A DNA stretch of 64,000 bases from Polaromonas sp. CF318 (GTDB lineage Bacteria > Pseudomonadota > Gammaproteobacteria > Burkholderiales > Burkholderiaceae_C), in contig NZ_AKIV01000064.1 in the NCBI RefSeq assembly GCF_000282655.1, forward strand, positions 32,965 to 96,964, written 5' to 3'. The position numbers and the translations under genes are program-made. The notes under the pieces were generated by a model, which worked only from the letters and a program-made list of their open reading frames with translations, had not been told where the DNA came from and ran no database searches. Positions 9,688 to 20,291 of this stretch are shown here, piece by piece; position 1 is the first letter of the stretch, and each line of letters starts with the position of its first letter.

Positions 9688-10242
9688 ATGAGCGCAAACG
9701 ACCACACCACGGCCCACGAAGAAGCCCACACTGGCCCGATCAAGACGCCCCAGCAGCTGCTGGCAGCGGTTTTTTTCTCTTTTGTCGTCCCCGTTTTCGC
9801 CATCATCGGCCTGGTTTATTACGTCGCTTCGGCCAACAAACCGGCTGCCGGCGCCAGTGAAGATGCCAAAGCCGTCGCGCAGCGCATCCAGAAAATCGGT
9901 TCGGTTGAAATCCGCGACGCGAACCGCCCCCTCAAGTCCGGCGAAGAAGTCTACAAAGCCCAGTGCGTGACCTGCCACGGCACGGGCGCCGCCGGCGCAC
10001 CAAAATTCGGCGACGCGGGCGCATGGGGCCCCCGCATCAAGACCGGCTACGACACCCTGCTGCATTCGGCACTCAAGGGCAAGGGCGCCATGGGCGCGCA
10101 AGGCGGCGGCGATTTTGAAGACATCGAAATCGGCAAGGCCGTGGTCTACATGACGACAGCCGCCGGCGGCAAGTTTGCCGAACCCAAGGCGCCTGCAGCG
10201 GCAGCGTCCGCGCCCGAAGCGGCGGCCAGCGCGGCCAAGTAA
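9688..10242 (+). CDS. Membrane-anchored c5-type cytochrome c
   Basis: A 184-residue protein with a single N-terminal TM anchor (LLAAVFFSFVVPVFAIIGLVYYVA) and no cleavable signal. The monohaem domain has CVTCH at residues 93-97 as the haem site and Met135 in GKGAMGAQ as the likely sixth ligand. The tail is Ala/Pro-rich. The GAPKFGD and GDFEDIEIGKAVVYM pattern is that of the cytochrome c5 family, which shuttles electrons to terminal oxidases on the periplasmic face. It is transcribed alone, with a TATAAT upstream and a strong hairpin terminator downstream. Confidence 0.9.
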   Translation: MSANDHTTAHEEAHTGPIKTPQQLLAAVFFSFVVPVFAIIGLVYYVASANKPAAGASEDAKAVAQRIQKIGSVEIRDANRPLKSGEEVYKAQCVTCHGTGAAGAPKFGDAGAWGPRIKTGYDTLLHSALKGKGAMGAQGGGDFEDIEIGKAVVYMTTAAGGKFAEPKAPAAAASAPEAAASAAK

Positions 10243-10261
10243 GCCCTCACGCAGTTTCTTC

Positions 10262-10288
10262 AAAAAGCCGGTTTTGACCGGCTTTTTT
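10262..10288. terminator. Bidirectional rho-independent terminator
   Basis: The stem AAAAAGCCGG / CCGGCTTTTTT with a short TTTTGA loop has A and T runs on both sides. It lies between the convergent cytochrome c gene and the minus-strand gene ending at 10297, so it can stop transcription from either direction. Confidence 0.85.
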
Positions 10289-10296
10289 CATGGCCG

Positions 10297-10866
10297 CTAC
10301 TTTTTTTGCTGCTGCGCCTGCGGGCTGCGCACATAGGCAAAGCGCGCCGGCAGGTCGCGGGCGGTGTGTTCCTCGGGCACCCACAGGCCCTGCTCCACCG
10401 CATCGGCGGCATGCGTCATGTCCTGGGTATGGACCAGGCCAAAACCCAGGTCGGTCTCCAGGTAAAGCCGCCCGGCCTCATCCAGAATGCAGCGCTGCGC
10501 GCGCGCGGCCGCGCCGGTGTGCGCGGTGACCGCAAAAGACGGCGCCGGGGCTACGCGCCAGACCAGCGGCGTGGCTTCAAGCTCCACATAGACGCGCTGC
10601 GGGCCGTTCTGGAAGAACCAGCGGCCGCCGGCGTCGCTTTCGTAATTGCGCTGGATGAAGTCGATCAGCTTGTCGTGCTTGAGCAGCGAGCCCTTGGCGG
10701 CCTTGTTGCGCGCAGGGTCGGCGCCGGCAATACCGCTGAAGGGCCCGGCGGCCTGCGCCCTGTCGTCGCGCATATACCAGTTGCCGCGCGCGTCCAGCCC
10801 CAGCCAGCCGTAGCAGTCGGGAACATTGGGCCATTTGGCAATCGCCTGCCGAACTATGTCGTCCAT
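10297..10866 (-). CDS. Conserved protein of unknown function (DUF2944/DUF2946-type label)
   Basis: A 189-residue soluble protein beginning MDDIVRQAIAKWPNVPDCYGWLGLDARGNWYMRDD. From memory this N-terminus is conserved across Burkholderiales under a DUF29xx label; I am not sure of the number and it says nothing about function. No signal peptide, TM segment or catalytic motif is evident. The C-terminus ends in a QQQKK run. It is read in the same direction as the hydrolase upstream with a 21-base gap, so the two may be co-transcribed. Confidence 0.7.
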   Translation of the reverse strand: MDDIVRQAIAKWPNVPDCYGWLGLDARGNWYMRDDRAQAAGPFSGIAGADPARNKAAKGSLLKHDKLIDFIQRNYESDAGGRWFFQNGPQRVYVELEATPLVWRVAPAPSFAVTAHTGAAARAQRCILDEAGRLYLETDLGFGLVHTQDMTHAADAVEQGLWVPEEHTARDLPARFAYVRSPQAQQQKK

Positions 10867-10887
10867 GGTCGCATTCTGCGCCGTAGC

Positions 10888-11862
10888 TTATAACTGCGCC
10901 GCCAGAAAGGCGGTGACGGCGTCAGGCATGGCGCGCACGTGACCCGGGAAGGGCGCGGAAGGAAAGCCGACGTGGCCGCCTTGGGCCGGTTGCCACAGCG
11001 TGACATGCGGGCCCACCTCCGAGGCCTGCGGCAGGCTGGACGCGGGCACAAAGGGATCGTTGAGCGCGTTCAGGGCCAGTGCGGGCACGGCAATCCGGTG
11101 CAGGTGCGGCTTGGCCGAGGCCCGCGACCAGTAGTCGTCGGCATTCTTGAAGCCGTGCAGCGGCGCAGTGAAGACGTCGTCAAACGCATAGAGGTCGCGC
11201 GCGGCCAGCAGCCGCTCGCGGTCAAACAGCCCGGGATGCTGCTCCAGCTTTTGCAGGGCCTTGGGCACCATGGTCTTGAGGAACATCCGGGTATAGACCA
11301 GGCGGTTAAAGCCCCGGCCTATGGCCCAGCCGCTGGCGGCAAGGTCCAGCGGCGAGCACACGGAGGCGATGCCGGCCACCACCTGCCGGGCCTCGGCGCC
11401 CATCTCGCCGGCCCAGCGCATCAGCGCGTTGCCGCCCAGCGAGATGCCGACGGCCATCACCGGCCCGCCGCGCTGTTCCGCGAAGCGCCGCAGTATCCAG
11501 TCGATCTCTGCGAAGTCGCCCGAGTGGTAGGCGCGCGGCGCGAGGTTGATCTCGCCCGAGCAGCCGCGAAAATGCGGGATCGCACAGGCCCAGCCGCGCT
11601 CGCGCGCCGCATCGGCCAGCGCTTCGGCGTAGTGGCTGGCCGAGGAGCCCTCCAGGCCGTGGAACACTACAAGCAGCGGTGTTTGGGCCGGGGCCGCATC
11701 ATCCGCCACCAGCCAGTCGACATCGACAAAGTCCTCATCGGGCGTGGTCCAGCGCTCGCGGCGGAATACCGGCTGCGGGCCCAGGAAGCGGCGCGACTGC
11801 AAGGCAGCCCAGATGGTCTGCAGGTTGCCGCCCGGGAGCCACCAGGGCGCGGCATAGTTCAT
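10888..11862 (-). CDS. YheT-family alpha/beta hydrolase
   Basis: A protein of about 324 residues starting MNYAAPWWLPGGNLQTIWA, the WLPGGxxQT start typical of YheT/ABHD1-3-like hydrolases. The nucleophile elbow is GISLGGNAL, the acid is in LNALNDPFVP, and the His is in QGGHVGFP, giving a complete Ser-Asp-His triad. YheT proteins are cytoplasmic or membrane-associated esterases of uncertain substrate. An in-frame ATG 12 bases upstream (11874) is an alternative start; neither has a strong Shine-Dalgarno. It lies 11-23 bases after the SnoaL-like gene. Confidence 0.85.
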   Translation of the reverse strand: MNYAAPWWLPGGNLQTIWAALQSRRFLGPQPVFRRERWTTPDEDFVDVDWLVADDAAPAQTPLLVVFHGLEGSSASHYAEALADAARERGWACAIPHFRGCSGEINLAPRAYHSGDFAEIDWILRRFAEQRGGPVMAVGISLGGNALMRWAGEMGAEARQVVAGIASVCSPLDLAASGWAIGRGFNRLVYTRMFLKTMVPKALQKLEQHPGLFDRERLLAARDLYAFDDVFTAPLHGFKNADDYWSRASAKPHLHRIAVPALALNALNDPFVPASSLPQASEVGPHVTLWQPAQGGHVGFPSAPFPGHVRAMPDAVTAFLAAQL

Positions 11863-11885
11863 GGCGGGTTCCATGCGCAGCCGGA

Positions 11886-12332
11886 TCAATGGAGAACGGT
11901 GGGTGTTTCCGACACTTCCTGCATTTCGCGCGGCGTGCCGGGACTGGCATGGTGGGCCACCATGCGCCAACCCTGCGCGGTCTTGTGGTAGACGTTGGTG
12001 GCGATGACGTAGGCGTGGCGCGGGCCTTCTTCGGTGAGCACCTCGATGCGCTCGAGCACGCTGTGGACGCTGGCGCTCATGGCTTCCACCTTGCGCACCT
12101 TGATGGGCTGCGCGCGTATGGTGCCGTTGGAAAACATCGCATCAAAAGTCGCGCGTATGGCCGCCGGCCCCACGAGGCGGGCACCCCCCGGGTGCACACA
12201 GACGATGTCGTCCTCGTCGCCCCAGCAGGCCATGAGTTTTTCAATGTCGCCGCTTTGCAGCGCATCGTAGAAAGCCGCCTCGATGTCATCGGCGTTGCCG
12301 GTGCTGGCGGGCGGGACTTTGGGTTTGGGCAT
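11886..12332 (-). CDS. SnoaL/DUF4440-like NTF2-fold protein
   Basis: A 148-residue protein. After an MPKPKVPPAS lead it reads DDIEAAFYDALQSGDIEKLMACWGDEDDIVCVHPGGARLVGPAAIRATFDAMF, the standard start of the NTF2-like SnoaL/DUF4440 cone fold. It ends YVIATNVYHKTAQGWRMVAHHAS. Members are small ligand-binding or isomerase-like proteins; no function can be given here. ATG 12332 was chosen because the homologous sequence begins there, and the longer open frame upstream lies opposite the neighbouring Rossmann-fold gene. Confidence 0.8.
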   Translation of the reverse strand: MPKPKVPPASTGNADDIEAAFYDALQSGDIEKLMACWGDEDDIVCVHPGGARLVGPAAIRATFDAMFSNGTIRAQPIKVRKVEAMSASVHSVLERIEVLTEEGPRHAYVIATNVYHKTAQGWRMVAHHASPGTPREMQEVSETPTVLH

Positions 12333-12372
12333 GGAGGCGATCAAAAAGAGTTCGGGCAAGGGGATGGCGGCT

Positions 12373-13230
12373 TCAATCCGGCTTGGCGTTTGGTGCTGAA
12401 TTCTGCGCGGGATTGCGCGCCGCAGCAAGCCAGGCCTGGACCACACCCTGCATGCCGCCGTCCGCCCGGCCCGGGCCGCTGCGGCTACCGCTCTGGTTGG
12501 CCTGCCACAGCAACTCGGGCGCGGCCACATGGGTGCCGGGCGGCAGCACCTGAAGGGCGGCATCGACGAACTCCGCGAGCTTGGCGGGCCGCACCGGTTG
12601 CTCGGCTTGGGGAATCATGAACCTGAGCGTGGACAGCATCCAGGCCGCGACCCGCTCCAGGGCGTTCCTTCCCGCGGGGTCCTGCGCCTTGCGGGCCGAA
12701 CGCACCAGCAGCAGGCGTTCAAAGCCGAGAGCGGCGACGGCCTGCTCGTCCAGGTTGGCCAGGCCGCGCTTGAGCGCATCGGGCAGGCGCCCGGTGACAT
12801 GCGGCACCACCACGACCAGGGTCTGCACGCCGCAGCGCTTGAGCCACTGCGCCAGCGCGGGCAGCTCCGAAGGCGCGGGTGTCCAGAGCGTGCGCTCACG
12901 TCCGTAGTACATGCGCGGCGGCTCGAACATGACCAGCCCGGTATGCGCCGGCAGCGGCCTCAAGGCCCATTGCGCTATCGGCGAAGGCGCGCCCGCCAAC
13001 GCGATGCCGACGCCGGAAAGCCCCGTCGCCATAGCCTCGGTGGCCAGCACCTCGGTGTGCGCATAGCGGCCGCTGCCGACCAGGCGGCGCAGCACCTCAT
13101 TGCCCAGCACGCCGGTGGCGCCGGCCACCAGCAGGCGCGGCTTGGCCTGCGCGGGCGGCGGCGGGCGCAAGGCGGACTGCAAAGCTTGCAGCGGGCTGCC
13201 GGAAGCGGAGGATGTGGGCAGCGGGGACAT
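12373..13230 (-). CDS. NAD(P)-binding Rossmann-fold protein
   Basis: A 285-residue protein. After a low-complexity Ser/Pro leader it has RLLVAGATGVLGNEVLRRLVGSGRYAH, the GxTGxxG dinucleotide motif of atypical SDR/epimerase proteins. No YxxxK catalytic pair is obvious, so it may bind cofactor without classical SDR chemistry. The C-terminal end is Asn/Pro-rich (ARNPAQNSAPNAKPD). It is first in a minus-strand run with the SnoaL-like, hydrolase and DUF genes. The start region faces the divergent LemA gene 44 bases away. Confidence 0.65.
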   Translation of the reverse strand: MSPLPTSSASGSPLQALQSALRPPPPAQAKPRLLVAGATGVLGNEVLRRLVGSGRYAHTEVLATEAMATGLSGVGIALAGAPSPIAQWALRPLPAHTGLVMFEPPRMYYGRERTLWTPAPSELPALAQWLKRCGVQTLVVVVPHVTGRLPDALKRGLANLDEQAVAALGFERLLLVRSARKAQDPAGRNALERVAAWMLSTLRFMIPQAEQPVRPAKLAEFVDAALQVLPPGTHVAAPELLWQANQSGSRSGPGRADGGMQGVVQAWLAAARNPAQNSAPNAKPD

Positions 13231-13274
13231 TCGACTATGTTAGTGTTGCGGCTTGCATTTTCGGAGGCATTGCC

Positions 13275-13877
13275 ATGACGATATCCCGCTTTTTGACATT
13301 CACCCTCGCGGCCCTGCTGGGCCTGCTGCTCTCGGGCTGCGGTTACAACGACTTCCAGCGCCTGGATGAGCAGACCAAGTCGGCCTGGTCCGAAGTGCTG
13401 AACCAGTACCAGCGCCGCGCAGACCTGGTGCCCAATATCGTGGCCACGGTCAAGGGTGAAGCGGCCTTCGAACAGGATACGCTGACCAAGGTGATCGAAG
13501 CGCGTGCCAAGGCGACGTCCATCCAGGTGACGCCCGAAACCCTGAATGACCCGGCCGCCTTCAAAAAATTCCAGGCGGCGCAGGGCGAGCTCGGCAGCGC
13601 GCTGAGCCGCCTCATGGTGGTCAGCGAGCGCTACCCGGACCTGAAAGCCAACCAGGGCTTTCGCGACCTGCGCGTGCAGCTCGAAGGCACGGAAAACCGC
13701 ATCACCGTAGCGCGCAACCGCTACATCCAGACCGTGCAGGAATACAACGTGCTCACGCGCAGCTTCCCGAACAACCTGACGGCCATGGTCTTCGGCTACC
13801 AGGTCAAGCCCAACTTCTCGGTGCAGAACGAGGCGCAGATCTCCACGCCGCCTGTGGTGGACTTCAACAAGAAATAG
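13275..13877 (+). CDS. LemA family lipoprotein
   Basis: A 200-residue protein with signal and lipobox (LLGLLLSGCGYND, Cys at 22), then the LemA core: DEQTKSAWSEVLNQYQRRADLVPNIVATVKG and ENRITVARNRYIQTVQEYN. The long helices form a coiled bundle that probably faces the periplasm. A GGAGG lies 8 bases before the ATG. The adjacent TPM-domain genes form the common LemA-YgcG pair. The function of the family is unsettled, though a role in envelope homeostasis is often suggested. Confidence 0.9.
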   Translation: MTISRFLTFTLAALLGLLLSGCGYNDFQRLDEQTKSAWSEVLNQYQRRADLVPNIVATVKGEAAFEQDTLTKVIEARAKATSIQVTPETLNDPAAFKKFQAAQGELGSALSRLMVVSERYPDLKANQGFRDLRVQLEGTENRITVARNRYIQTVQEYNVLTRSFPNNLTAMVFGYQVKPNFSVQNEAQISTPPVVDFNKK

Positions 13878-13895
13878 AGCACGGCGGACCCGGGC

Positions 13896-14825
13896 GTGCA
13901 GCGCTCCATGCTTCTCGTTCGCGACGGCGCCCGGCTGCTGGGGGGCCTGCTGCTGGCCGCCTGGCTGCCGCTGGCGGCCTGGGCGCAGGGCGGCGTGCAG
14001 CCGGTGCCGACGCTGACGGCGCATGTGATGGACGGCACCGGCACGCTGAGCACCGCGCAGCGCGAGGCGCTCGAAGCCAAGCTCACGGCCTTTGAACAAA
14101 GCCGCGGTGCCCAGGTCGTGATCCTGATGGTGCCCACGACCCAGCCGGAAGACATCGCCGCCTATGCGCAACGCGTGGGCGACAGCTGGAAGATAGGCCG
14201 CAAGGGCGTGGGCGACGGCCTCTTGCTGGTGGTGGCCAAGAACGACCGCAAGGTGCGCATAGAAACCACCAAGGCGCTGGAAGGCGCCATCCCCGACCTC
14301 GCGGCGCGCCAGGTCATAGACACGGCCATCACGCCGCGCTTCAAGCAGGGCGACTTCGCCGGCGGGCTGGATGCCGCAGCCGACCAGCTCATCGCGCTGA
14401 TCAGCGGCGAAAACCTGCCCGCGCCGGAACACAGCAGCGGCGGCAACAACGACGGTTTTGAGTGGACGGACCTGGCCGTCTTCCTGTTTTTTGCCGTGCC
14501 GATTGCCGGGCGGATTGCGGCCATGGTGCTGGGGCGCAAGTTCGGTTCGCTGGCCACCGGCGGTGTGGTCGGCGTGCTGGCCTGGATTTTTACCAGCAGC
14601 CTGATCGTGACCGGCCTCGCCGTTCTGGTGGGCACGGTGTTCGCGCTGGTCGCCAGCCTGGGCGCCCTGGGTCGCGGCGGCCGCTCTTCGGGCGGCTGGA
14701 CTTCCGGTGGTTTTGGCAGCGGCGGTGGCGGCTGGAGCAGTGGCAGCAGCAGCAGCGATGGTGGCGGCTTCAGCAGCGGTGGTGGTGGCGATTTTGGCGG
14801 CGGCGGCGCCTCGGGAGATTGGTAG
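13896..14825 (+). CDS. TPM domain protein (YgcG family) with Gly/Ser-rich tail
   Basis: A 309-residue protein. A signal peptide (LLGGLLLAAWLPLAAWAQG) is followed by a TPM domain of about 150 residues (VMDGTGTLSTAQREALEAKLTAFEQSRGAQVVILMVPTT ... RIETTKALEGAIPD). Then come hydrophobic segments (AGRIAAMVLG, VGVLAWIFTSSLIVTGLAVLVGTVFALVASL) and a Gly/Ser-rich tail of repeated GGG, SSG and GGF. TPM domains are found in photosystem II repair and envelope proteins. Starts at GTG 13896 or ATG 13908 are equally possible. It follows lemA by 18 bases. Confidence 0.88.
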   Translation: MQRSMLLVRDGARLLGGLLLAAWLPLAAWAQGGVQPVPTLTAHVMDGTGTLSTAQREALEAKLTAFEQSRGAQVVILMVPTTQPEDIAAYAQRVGDSWKIGRKGVGDGLLLVVAKNDRKVRIETTKALEGAIPDLAARQVIDTAITPRFKQGDFAGGLDAAADQLIALISGENLPAPEHSSGGNNDGFEWTDLAVFLFFAVPIAGRIAAMVLGRKFGSLATGGVVGVLAWIFTSSLIVTGLAVLVGTVFALVASLGALGRGGRSSGGWTSGGFGSGGGGWSSGSSSSDGGGFSSGGGGDFGGGGASGDW

Positions 14826-14829
14826 GCAT

Positions 14830-15372
14830 ATGCTGGGCAAACTCACAACCATCCTCAAGCACCTCTGGCTGGACGCCTCCGACGCCAGGCGCGCCATTCC
14901 GCCCGACATGCTGCAGCGGCTCGCGCGGCGCGTGGCAGCCAGCGAGCGGCGCCACAGCGGCGAGATCCGCATCTGCGTAGAGGCTTCACTCCCCCTGAGT
15001 TATCTGTGGCGGCTGGACCGGCACACATCCATCGCCGCGCTCACGCGCCAGCGCGCGGTCACCCTGTTCGGCAAGCTGCGGGTCTGGGACACGGAGCACA
15101 ACAACGGCGTGCTGATTTACGTGCTGCTGGCCGAGCATGCGATCGAGATCGTCGCCGATCGCGGCCTAGCGCGGCAGGTCGGCCCCGACCAATGGCAAGC
15201 CATGGTGACGCGCATGGCCGCCGCGTTTCGCGAACAGCGTTATGAAGACGGGCTGACGCAGGCGCTAGAAGAAACGTCCGCGGTGCTGATGCAGCACTTC
15301 GCGGTGGATGGCTCAGAAGAAGGCGCGCCAGCCAGGGCGAATGAACTGCCCGACGCGCCGCAGCTTCAGTAA
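14830..15372 (+). CDS. TPM domain protein, soluble
   Basis: A 180-residue protein with no signal peptide. It contains RRVAASERRHSGEIRICVEASLPLSYLWR, then RAVTLFGKLRVWDTEHNNGVLIYVLLAEHAIEIVADRGLARQVGP, the core of a divergent TPM domain. It starts 4 bases after the previous stop and completes a lemA-TPM-TPM operon. The two TPM proteins differ in location: the first is exported and membrane-bound, and this one lacks any export signal. Its role is unknown. Confidence 0.85.
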   Translation: MLGKLTTILKHLWLDASDARRAIPPDMLQRLARRVAASERRHSGEIRICVEASLPLSYLWRLDRHTSIAALTRQRAVTLFGKLRVWDTEHNNGVLIYVLLAEHAIEIVADRGLARQVGPDQWQAMVTRMAAAFREQRYEDGLTQALEETSAVLMQHFAVDGSEEGAPARANELPDAPQLQ

Positions 15373-15385
15373 GAGAGTCACAGAC

Positions 15386-15529
15386 TCAGGACGAGAGCAA
15401 GACACCGAGGACAAACAACCCCGTCAACACAACCAGGATGCGGCGTATCCATGTCCTAAGCGAACGTCGTCCCCGGCGCTGCGGCGAAAGCTCTTCGTCC
15501 CACGTCAGACTGTCCAGTGCGCTGTCCAT
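15386..15529 (-). CDS. Small predicted single-TM protein
   Basis: A 47-residue reading frame: an acidic/basic N-terminal part (MDSALDSLTWDEELSPQRRGRRSLRTWIRR) followed by one hydrophobic helix (ILVVLTGLFVLGVLLSS). An AGGTGGG run lies 6 bases before the ATG and the helix has an inside-positive flank, both arguing for a real gene. It is converging with the TPM gene and lies downstream of the ATP synthase terminator. No family is recognised. Confidence 0.4.
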   Translation of the reverse strand: MDSALDSLTWDEELSPQRRGRRSLRTWIRRILVVLTGLFVLGVLLSS

Positions 15530-15680
15530 AATCCCACCTCGTCGCTTCGGTTGAATCCCTGGATCCACGATACGGCAGAGGCGCCCTCGCTGGCTGTGAT
15601 TTAGGGTTTCCAGTTGTTAAGCTGAGGCGCTGGCACAACAGCATGAGTGCGAAAGGATTACCGGTCATGCGCCGCCCATG

Positions 15681-15710
15681 AAAAAAGCCCCTGGCTTTCG
15701 GCAGGGGCTT
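15681..15710 (-). terminator. Terminator after the ATP synthase operon
   Basis: The inverted repeat AAGCCCCTG / CAGGGGCTT is separated by a short loop and followed on the minus strand by a run of six T. It lies 37 bases beyond the atpC stop and closes the operon. Confidence 0.85.
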
Positions 15711-15746
15711 GCTGCATTCCGGCGATAAGGCCGGCAAGGCTTGTTT

Positions 15747-16163
15747 TTATTTCTTCTGGCGGTATTTGCGCAAAGCGGCGATCTGCGCGGCCATGACGGC
15801 GAGTTCGGACTGGGCCATGGCGATGTCGATGTCGCTCTTGGCGTTCTTCAGCGCTTCCTCGGCGGCAGCCTTGGCTTCGCTGGCCTTGGTCTCGTCCAGG
15901 TCCTTGCCGCGGATGGCGGTGTCGCTCAACACCGTCACGCAGTTGGGTTGCACTTCGAGCAGGCCGCCGGCCACGAAGACGAACTCTTCCGTGCCGTCGG
16001 CTTTTTCAATGCGCACGGCACCCGGCTTGATGCGGGTGATCAGCGGCGTGTGGCGCGGGTAAATGCCCAGCTCGCCAGCCTCGCCGGGCAATGCCACGAA
16101 CTTGGCTTCGCCCGAGAAGATGGACTCTTCTGCGGATACGACGTCGACGTGAATGGTGCTCAT
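15747..16163 (-). CDS. atpC: ATP synthase F1 subunit epsilon
   Basis: A 138-residue protein starting [48 protein letters not shown], the beta-sandwich domain of epsilon, followed by the two-helix C-terminal domain rich in Ala/Lys. It is the last gene of the atp operon, as usual. Epsilon sits on the central stalk with gamma and can inhibit ATP hydrolysis through its C-terminal helices. The 123-base gap to atpD carries an 18-base palindrome (see 16231). Confidence 0.97.
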   Translation of the reverse strand: MSTIHVDVVSAEESIFSGEAKFVALPGEAGELGIYPRHTPLITRIKPGAVRIEKADGTEEFVFVAGGLLEVQPNCVTVLSDTAIRGKDLDETKASEAKAAAEEALKNAKSDIDIAMAQSELAVMAAQIAALRKYRQKK

Positions 16164-16230
16164 CTTTTTACTCCTTGAAAAAAGTCGGGCTAAAGCAAGT
16201 AAGCGGCTGTCTGGCTAGGCGGCGCGCGGA

Positions 16231-16248
16231 AATGTGCAAGTGCACATT
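16231..16248. repeat. Palindrome in the atpD-atpC gap
   Basis: Perfect 8-base arms AATGTGCA and TGCACATT are separated by AG. It has no T-run, so it is not an obvious terminator. It may be an mRNA processing or stability hairpin within the operon. Confidence 0.5.
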
Positions 16249-16286
16249 GAGCACGCCAACAACGCCAGGCGGCCGGTTACGCCGCT

Positions 16287-17723
<1,437 letters not shown>

Positions 17724-17742
17724 TTAAATCGGGTGTGGCGGC

Positions 17743-18609
17743 TTAAACCGCTGCAGCACCGGCAACGATTTCCGAAAGTTCTTTCGTGATCGCCGCTTGA
17801 CGCGTTTTGTTGTAAACCAGCTTGAGTTCGCCGATCACGCTGCCGGCGTTGTCGGTGGCGGCCTTCATGGCCACCATGCGGGCGGACTGCTCGGACGCCA
17901 TGTTCTCGGCGACCGCCTGGTACACCAGCGCTTCCACGTAGCGAACCAGCAGGTCGTCGATCACGGTCTGCGCGTCGGGTTCGTAGATGTAGTCCCAGCC
18001 GTGCTGGTCCTTGTCGGCCTGCAGGTGCGCGGCCGTCAAAGGCAGCAACTGCTCGACCACGGGCTCCTGGCGCATGGTGTTGATGAACTTGGTGTAGCAC
18101 AGGTACACCGCGTTGATCTTGCCTTCGCTGTACGCGTCGAGCAGCACCTTGACGGGGCCTATCAGTTTTTCCAGGTGCGGCTTGTCGCCGAGCTGGGTCG
18201 CGTGCGACACCACCTTGGCGCCCACGCGGTTGAGAAAACCGAGGCCCTTGTTGCCGATGGCCACCGCCCGAGCGTCATGGCCGGCGGCCTGCACTTCCTT
18301 GAGCTTGGCCGTCACGGCGCGCAGCACGTTGGTGTTCATGCCGCCGCACAGGCCCTTGTCGGTCGTCACCACGATGAACCCGGTGGCCTTGGCGTCGTTG
18401 GACTCCATGAACGCGTGGGTGTACTCGGGGTTGGCCTGACTCAGGTTGGCCGTGATATTGCGGATCTTGTCGCTGTAAGGACGGGCAGCGCGCATCCGCT
18501 CCTGCGCCTTGCGCATCTTGGAGGCGGCCACCATCTCCATGGCCTTGGTGATCTTCTTGGTGTTTTCCACCGATTTGATCTTGCCGCGTATTTCCTTGCC
18601 TGCTGCCAT
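17743..18609 (-). CDS. atpG: ATP synthase F1 subunit gamma
   Basis: A 288-residue protein starting [36 protein letters not shown], the conserved N-terminal helix of the central shaft. It ends [23 protein letters not shown], the matching C-terminal helix. These two helices form the rotating coiled coil inside the alpha3-beta3 ring. Canonical position between atpA and atpD. Confidence 0.98.
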   Translation of the reverse strand: MAAGKEIRGKIKSVENTKKITKAMEMVAASKMRKAQERMRAARPYSDKIRNITANLSQANPEYTHAFMESNDAKATGFIVVTTDKGLCGGMNTNVLRAVTAKLKEVQAAGHDARAVAIGNKGLGFLNRVGAKVVSHATQLGDKPHLEKLIGPVKVLLDAYSEGKINAVYLCYTKFINTMRQEPVVEQLLPLTAAHLQADKDQHGWDYIYEPDAQTVIDDLLVRYVEALVYQAVAENMASEQSARMVAMKAATDNAGSVIGELKLVYNKTRQAAITKELSEIVAGAAAV

Positions 18610-18673
18610 ATGGATTCCTAAGGGGTTCCTGAGGGTTGCTTAATTACCTGCTTGACGATGAGGTCAGGCGAGA

Positions 18674-20227
18674 TCAGGCAAACGACTTCTTGAACTCGGT
18701 CACGGCCGCGTTCAGTTCAGCCTCAGCGTCCTTGTCCATGGCCTTGTTGGCTTCGAGCTTGGCCATCAGGGCCGCGTTCTTGTCCTTCAGGTAGGCGTGC
18801 AGGCCGTGTTCGAAAGCCAGGACCTTCTTGACTTCGATGTCGTCCATGAAGCCCTTGTTCACGGCGAACAGCGTGGCGGCCATGTTGGAAATCGACAAAG
18901 GCGAGTACTGGGCCTGCTTGAGCAGTTCGGTCACGCGGGCACCGCGGTCCAGCTGCTTGCGGGTGGCTTCGTCCAGGTCGGAAGCGAACTGCGCGAAGGC
19001 AGCCAGTTCACGGTACTGGGCCAGGTCGGTACGGATACCGCCGGACAGGTTCTTGATCAGCTTGGTCTGGGCGGCGCCACCGACGCGCGACACCGAGATA
19101 CCGGCGTTGATCGCGGGACGGATACCGGCGTTGAACAGGCTGGTTTCCAGGAAGATCTGGCCGTCGGTGATCGAGATCACGTTGGTCGGCACGAAAGCGG
19201 ACACGTCGCCGGCCTGCGTTTCGATGATGGGCAGCGCGGTCAGCGAACCGGTCTTGCCTTTGACCGCACCCTTGGTGAAGTCTTCAACATACTTCTCGTT
19301 CACGCGGGCTGCGCGCTCGAGCAGGCGGCTGTGCAGGTAGAACACGTCGCCGGGGTAGGCTTCGCGGCCCGGCGGGCGGCGCAGCAGCAGCGAGACCTGG
19401 CGGTAAGCCACGGCCTGCTTGGACAGGTCGTCATACACGATCAGCGCGTCTTCGCCGCGGTCGCGGAAGTATTCGCCCATGGTGCAGCCGGAGTAGGCGC
19501 TGACGTATTGCATGGCGGCGGATTCGGAAGCTGCAGCGGCCACGACGATGGTGTATTCCATCGCGCCGGCTTGCTCCAGCGCGCGCACCACGTTCTTGAT
19601 CGAGGAAGCCTTCTGGCCGATCGCGACGTAGACGCAGGAAACGCCCTTGCCCTTCTGGTTGATGATGGCGTCGATGGCCACGGCGGTCTTGCCGGTCTGG
19701 CGGTCGCCGATGATCAGTTCGCGCTGGCCGCGGCCGACGGGCACCATGGAGTCGATGGACTTCAGGCCGGTCTGCAGGGGCTGGTCGACGGATTTACGGG
19801 CGATCACGCCGGGCGCGACCTTTTCGATCACGTCGGTCATCTTGGCATTGATCGGGCCCTTGCCGTCGATGGGCTGGCCCAGGGCGTTCACCACGCGGCC
19901 GAGCAGCTCGGGGCCGACAGGCACTTCCAGAATGCGGCCCGTGCACTTGACGGTGTCGCCTTCGGCTATGTGTTCGTATTCGCCCAGGATCACGGAGCCG
20001 ACCGAGTCGCGCTCGAGGTTCAGCGCCAGGCCGTAGGTGGGGGTGCCGTCGGCGGTTGCGGGGAATTCCAGCATTTCGCCCTGCATCACGTCGGACAGGC
20101 CGTGGATGCGGACGATACCGTCGGTGACGGACACCACGGTACCCTGGTTGCGGATGTCGCTGCTGCCGGTCAGGCCTTCGATACGGCTCTTGATCAGTTC
20201 AGAAATTTCTGCGGGATTGAGTTGCAT
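18674..20227 (-). CDS. atpA: ATP synthase F1 subunit alpha
   Basis: A 517-residue protein with N-terminal [20 protein letters not shown]-loop [15 protein letters not shown] near residue 170, and [43 protein letters not shown]. It carries the non-catalytic nucleotide sites of the F1 head. Very long antisense open frames occur opposite this gene, a codon-bias effect of high G+C. Confidence 0.99.
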   Translation of the reverse strand: MQLNPAEISELIKSRIEGLTGSSDIRNQGTVVSVTDGIVRIHGLSDVMQGEMLEFPATADGTPTYGLALNLERDSVGSVILGEYEHIAEGDTVKCTGRILEVPVGPELLGRVVNALGQPIDGKGPINAKMTDVIEKVAPGVIARKSVDQPLQTGLKSIDSMVPVGRGQRELIIGDRQTGKTAVAIDAIINQKGKGVSCVYVAIGQKASSIKNVVRALEQAGAMEYTIVVAAAASESAAMQYVSAYSGCTMGEYFRDRGEDALIVYDDLSKQAVAYRQVSLLLRRPPGREAYPGDVFYLHSRLLERAARVNEKYVEDFTKGAVKGKTGSLTALPIIETQAGDVSAFVPTNVISITDGQIFLETSLFNAGIRPAINAGISVSRVGGAAQTKLIKNLSGGIRTDLAQYRELAAFAQFASDLDEATRKQLDRGARVTELLKQAQYSPLSISNMAATLFAVNKGFMDDIEVKKVLAFEHGLHAYLKDKNAALMAKLEANKAMDKDAEAELNAAVTEFKKSFA

Positions 20228-20291
20228 GACTCTTTCCTTCTTTCAGTATGTTGTTGGCTAAAAACCTGCGGGTGGCGCCTGAGCACCGGGC

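Noticed and set aside
12975..14972. 665-residue minus-strand open frame opposite lemA and the TPM gene
   Set aside because: Alanine-rich low-complexity shadow of the Gly/Ser-rich TPM gene and LemA.
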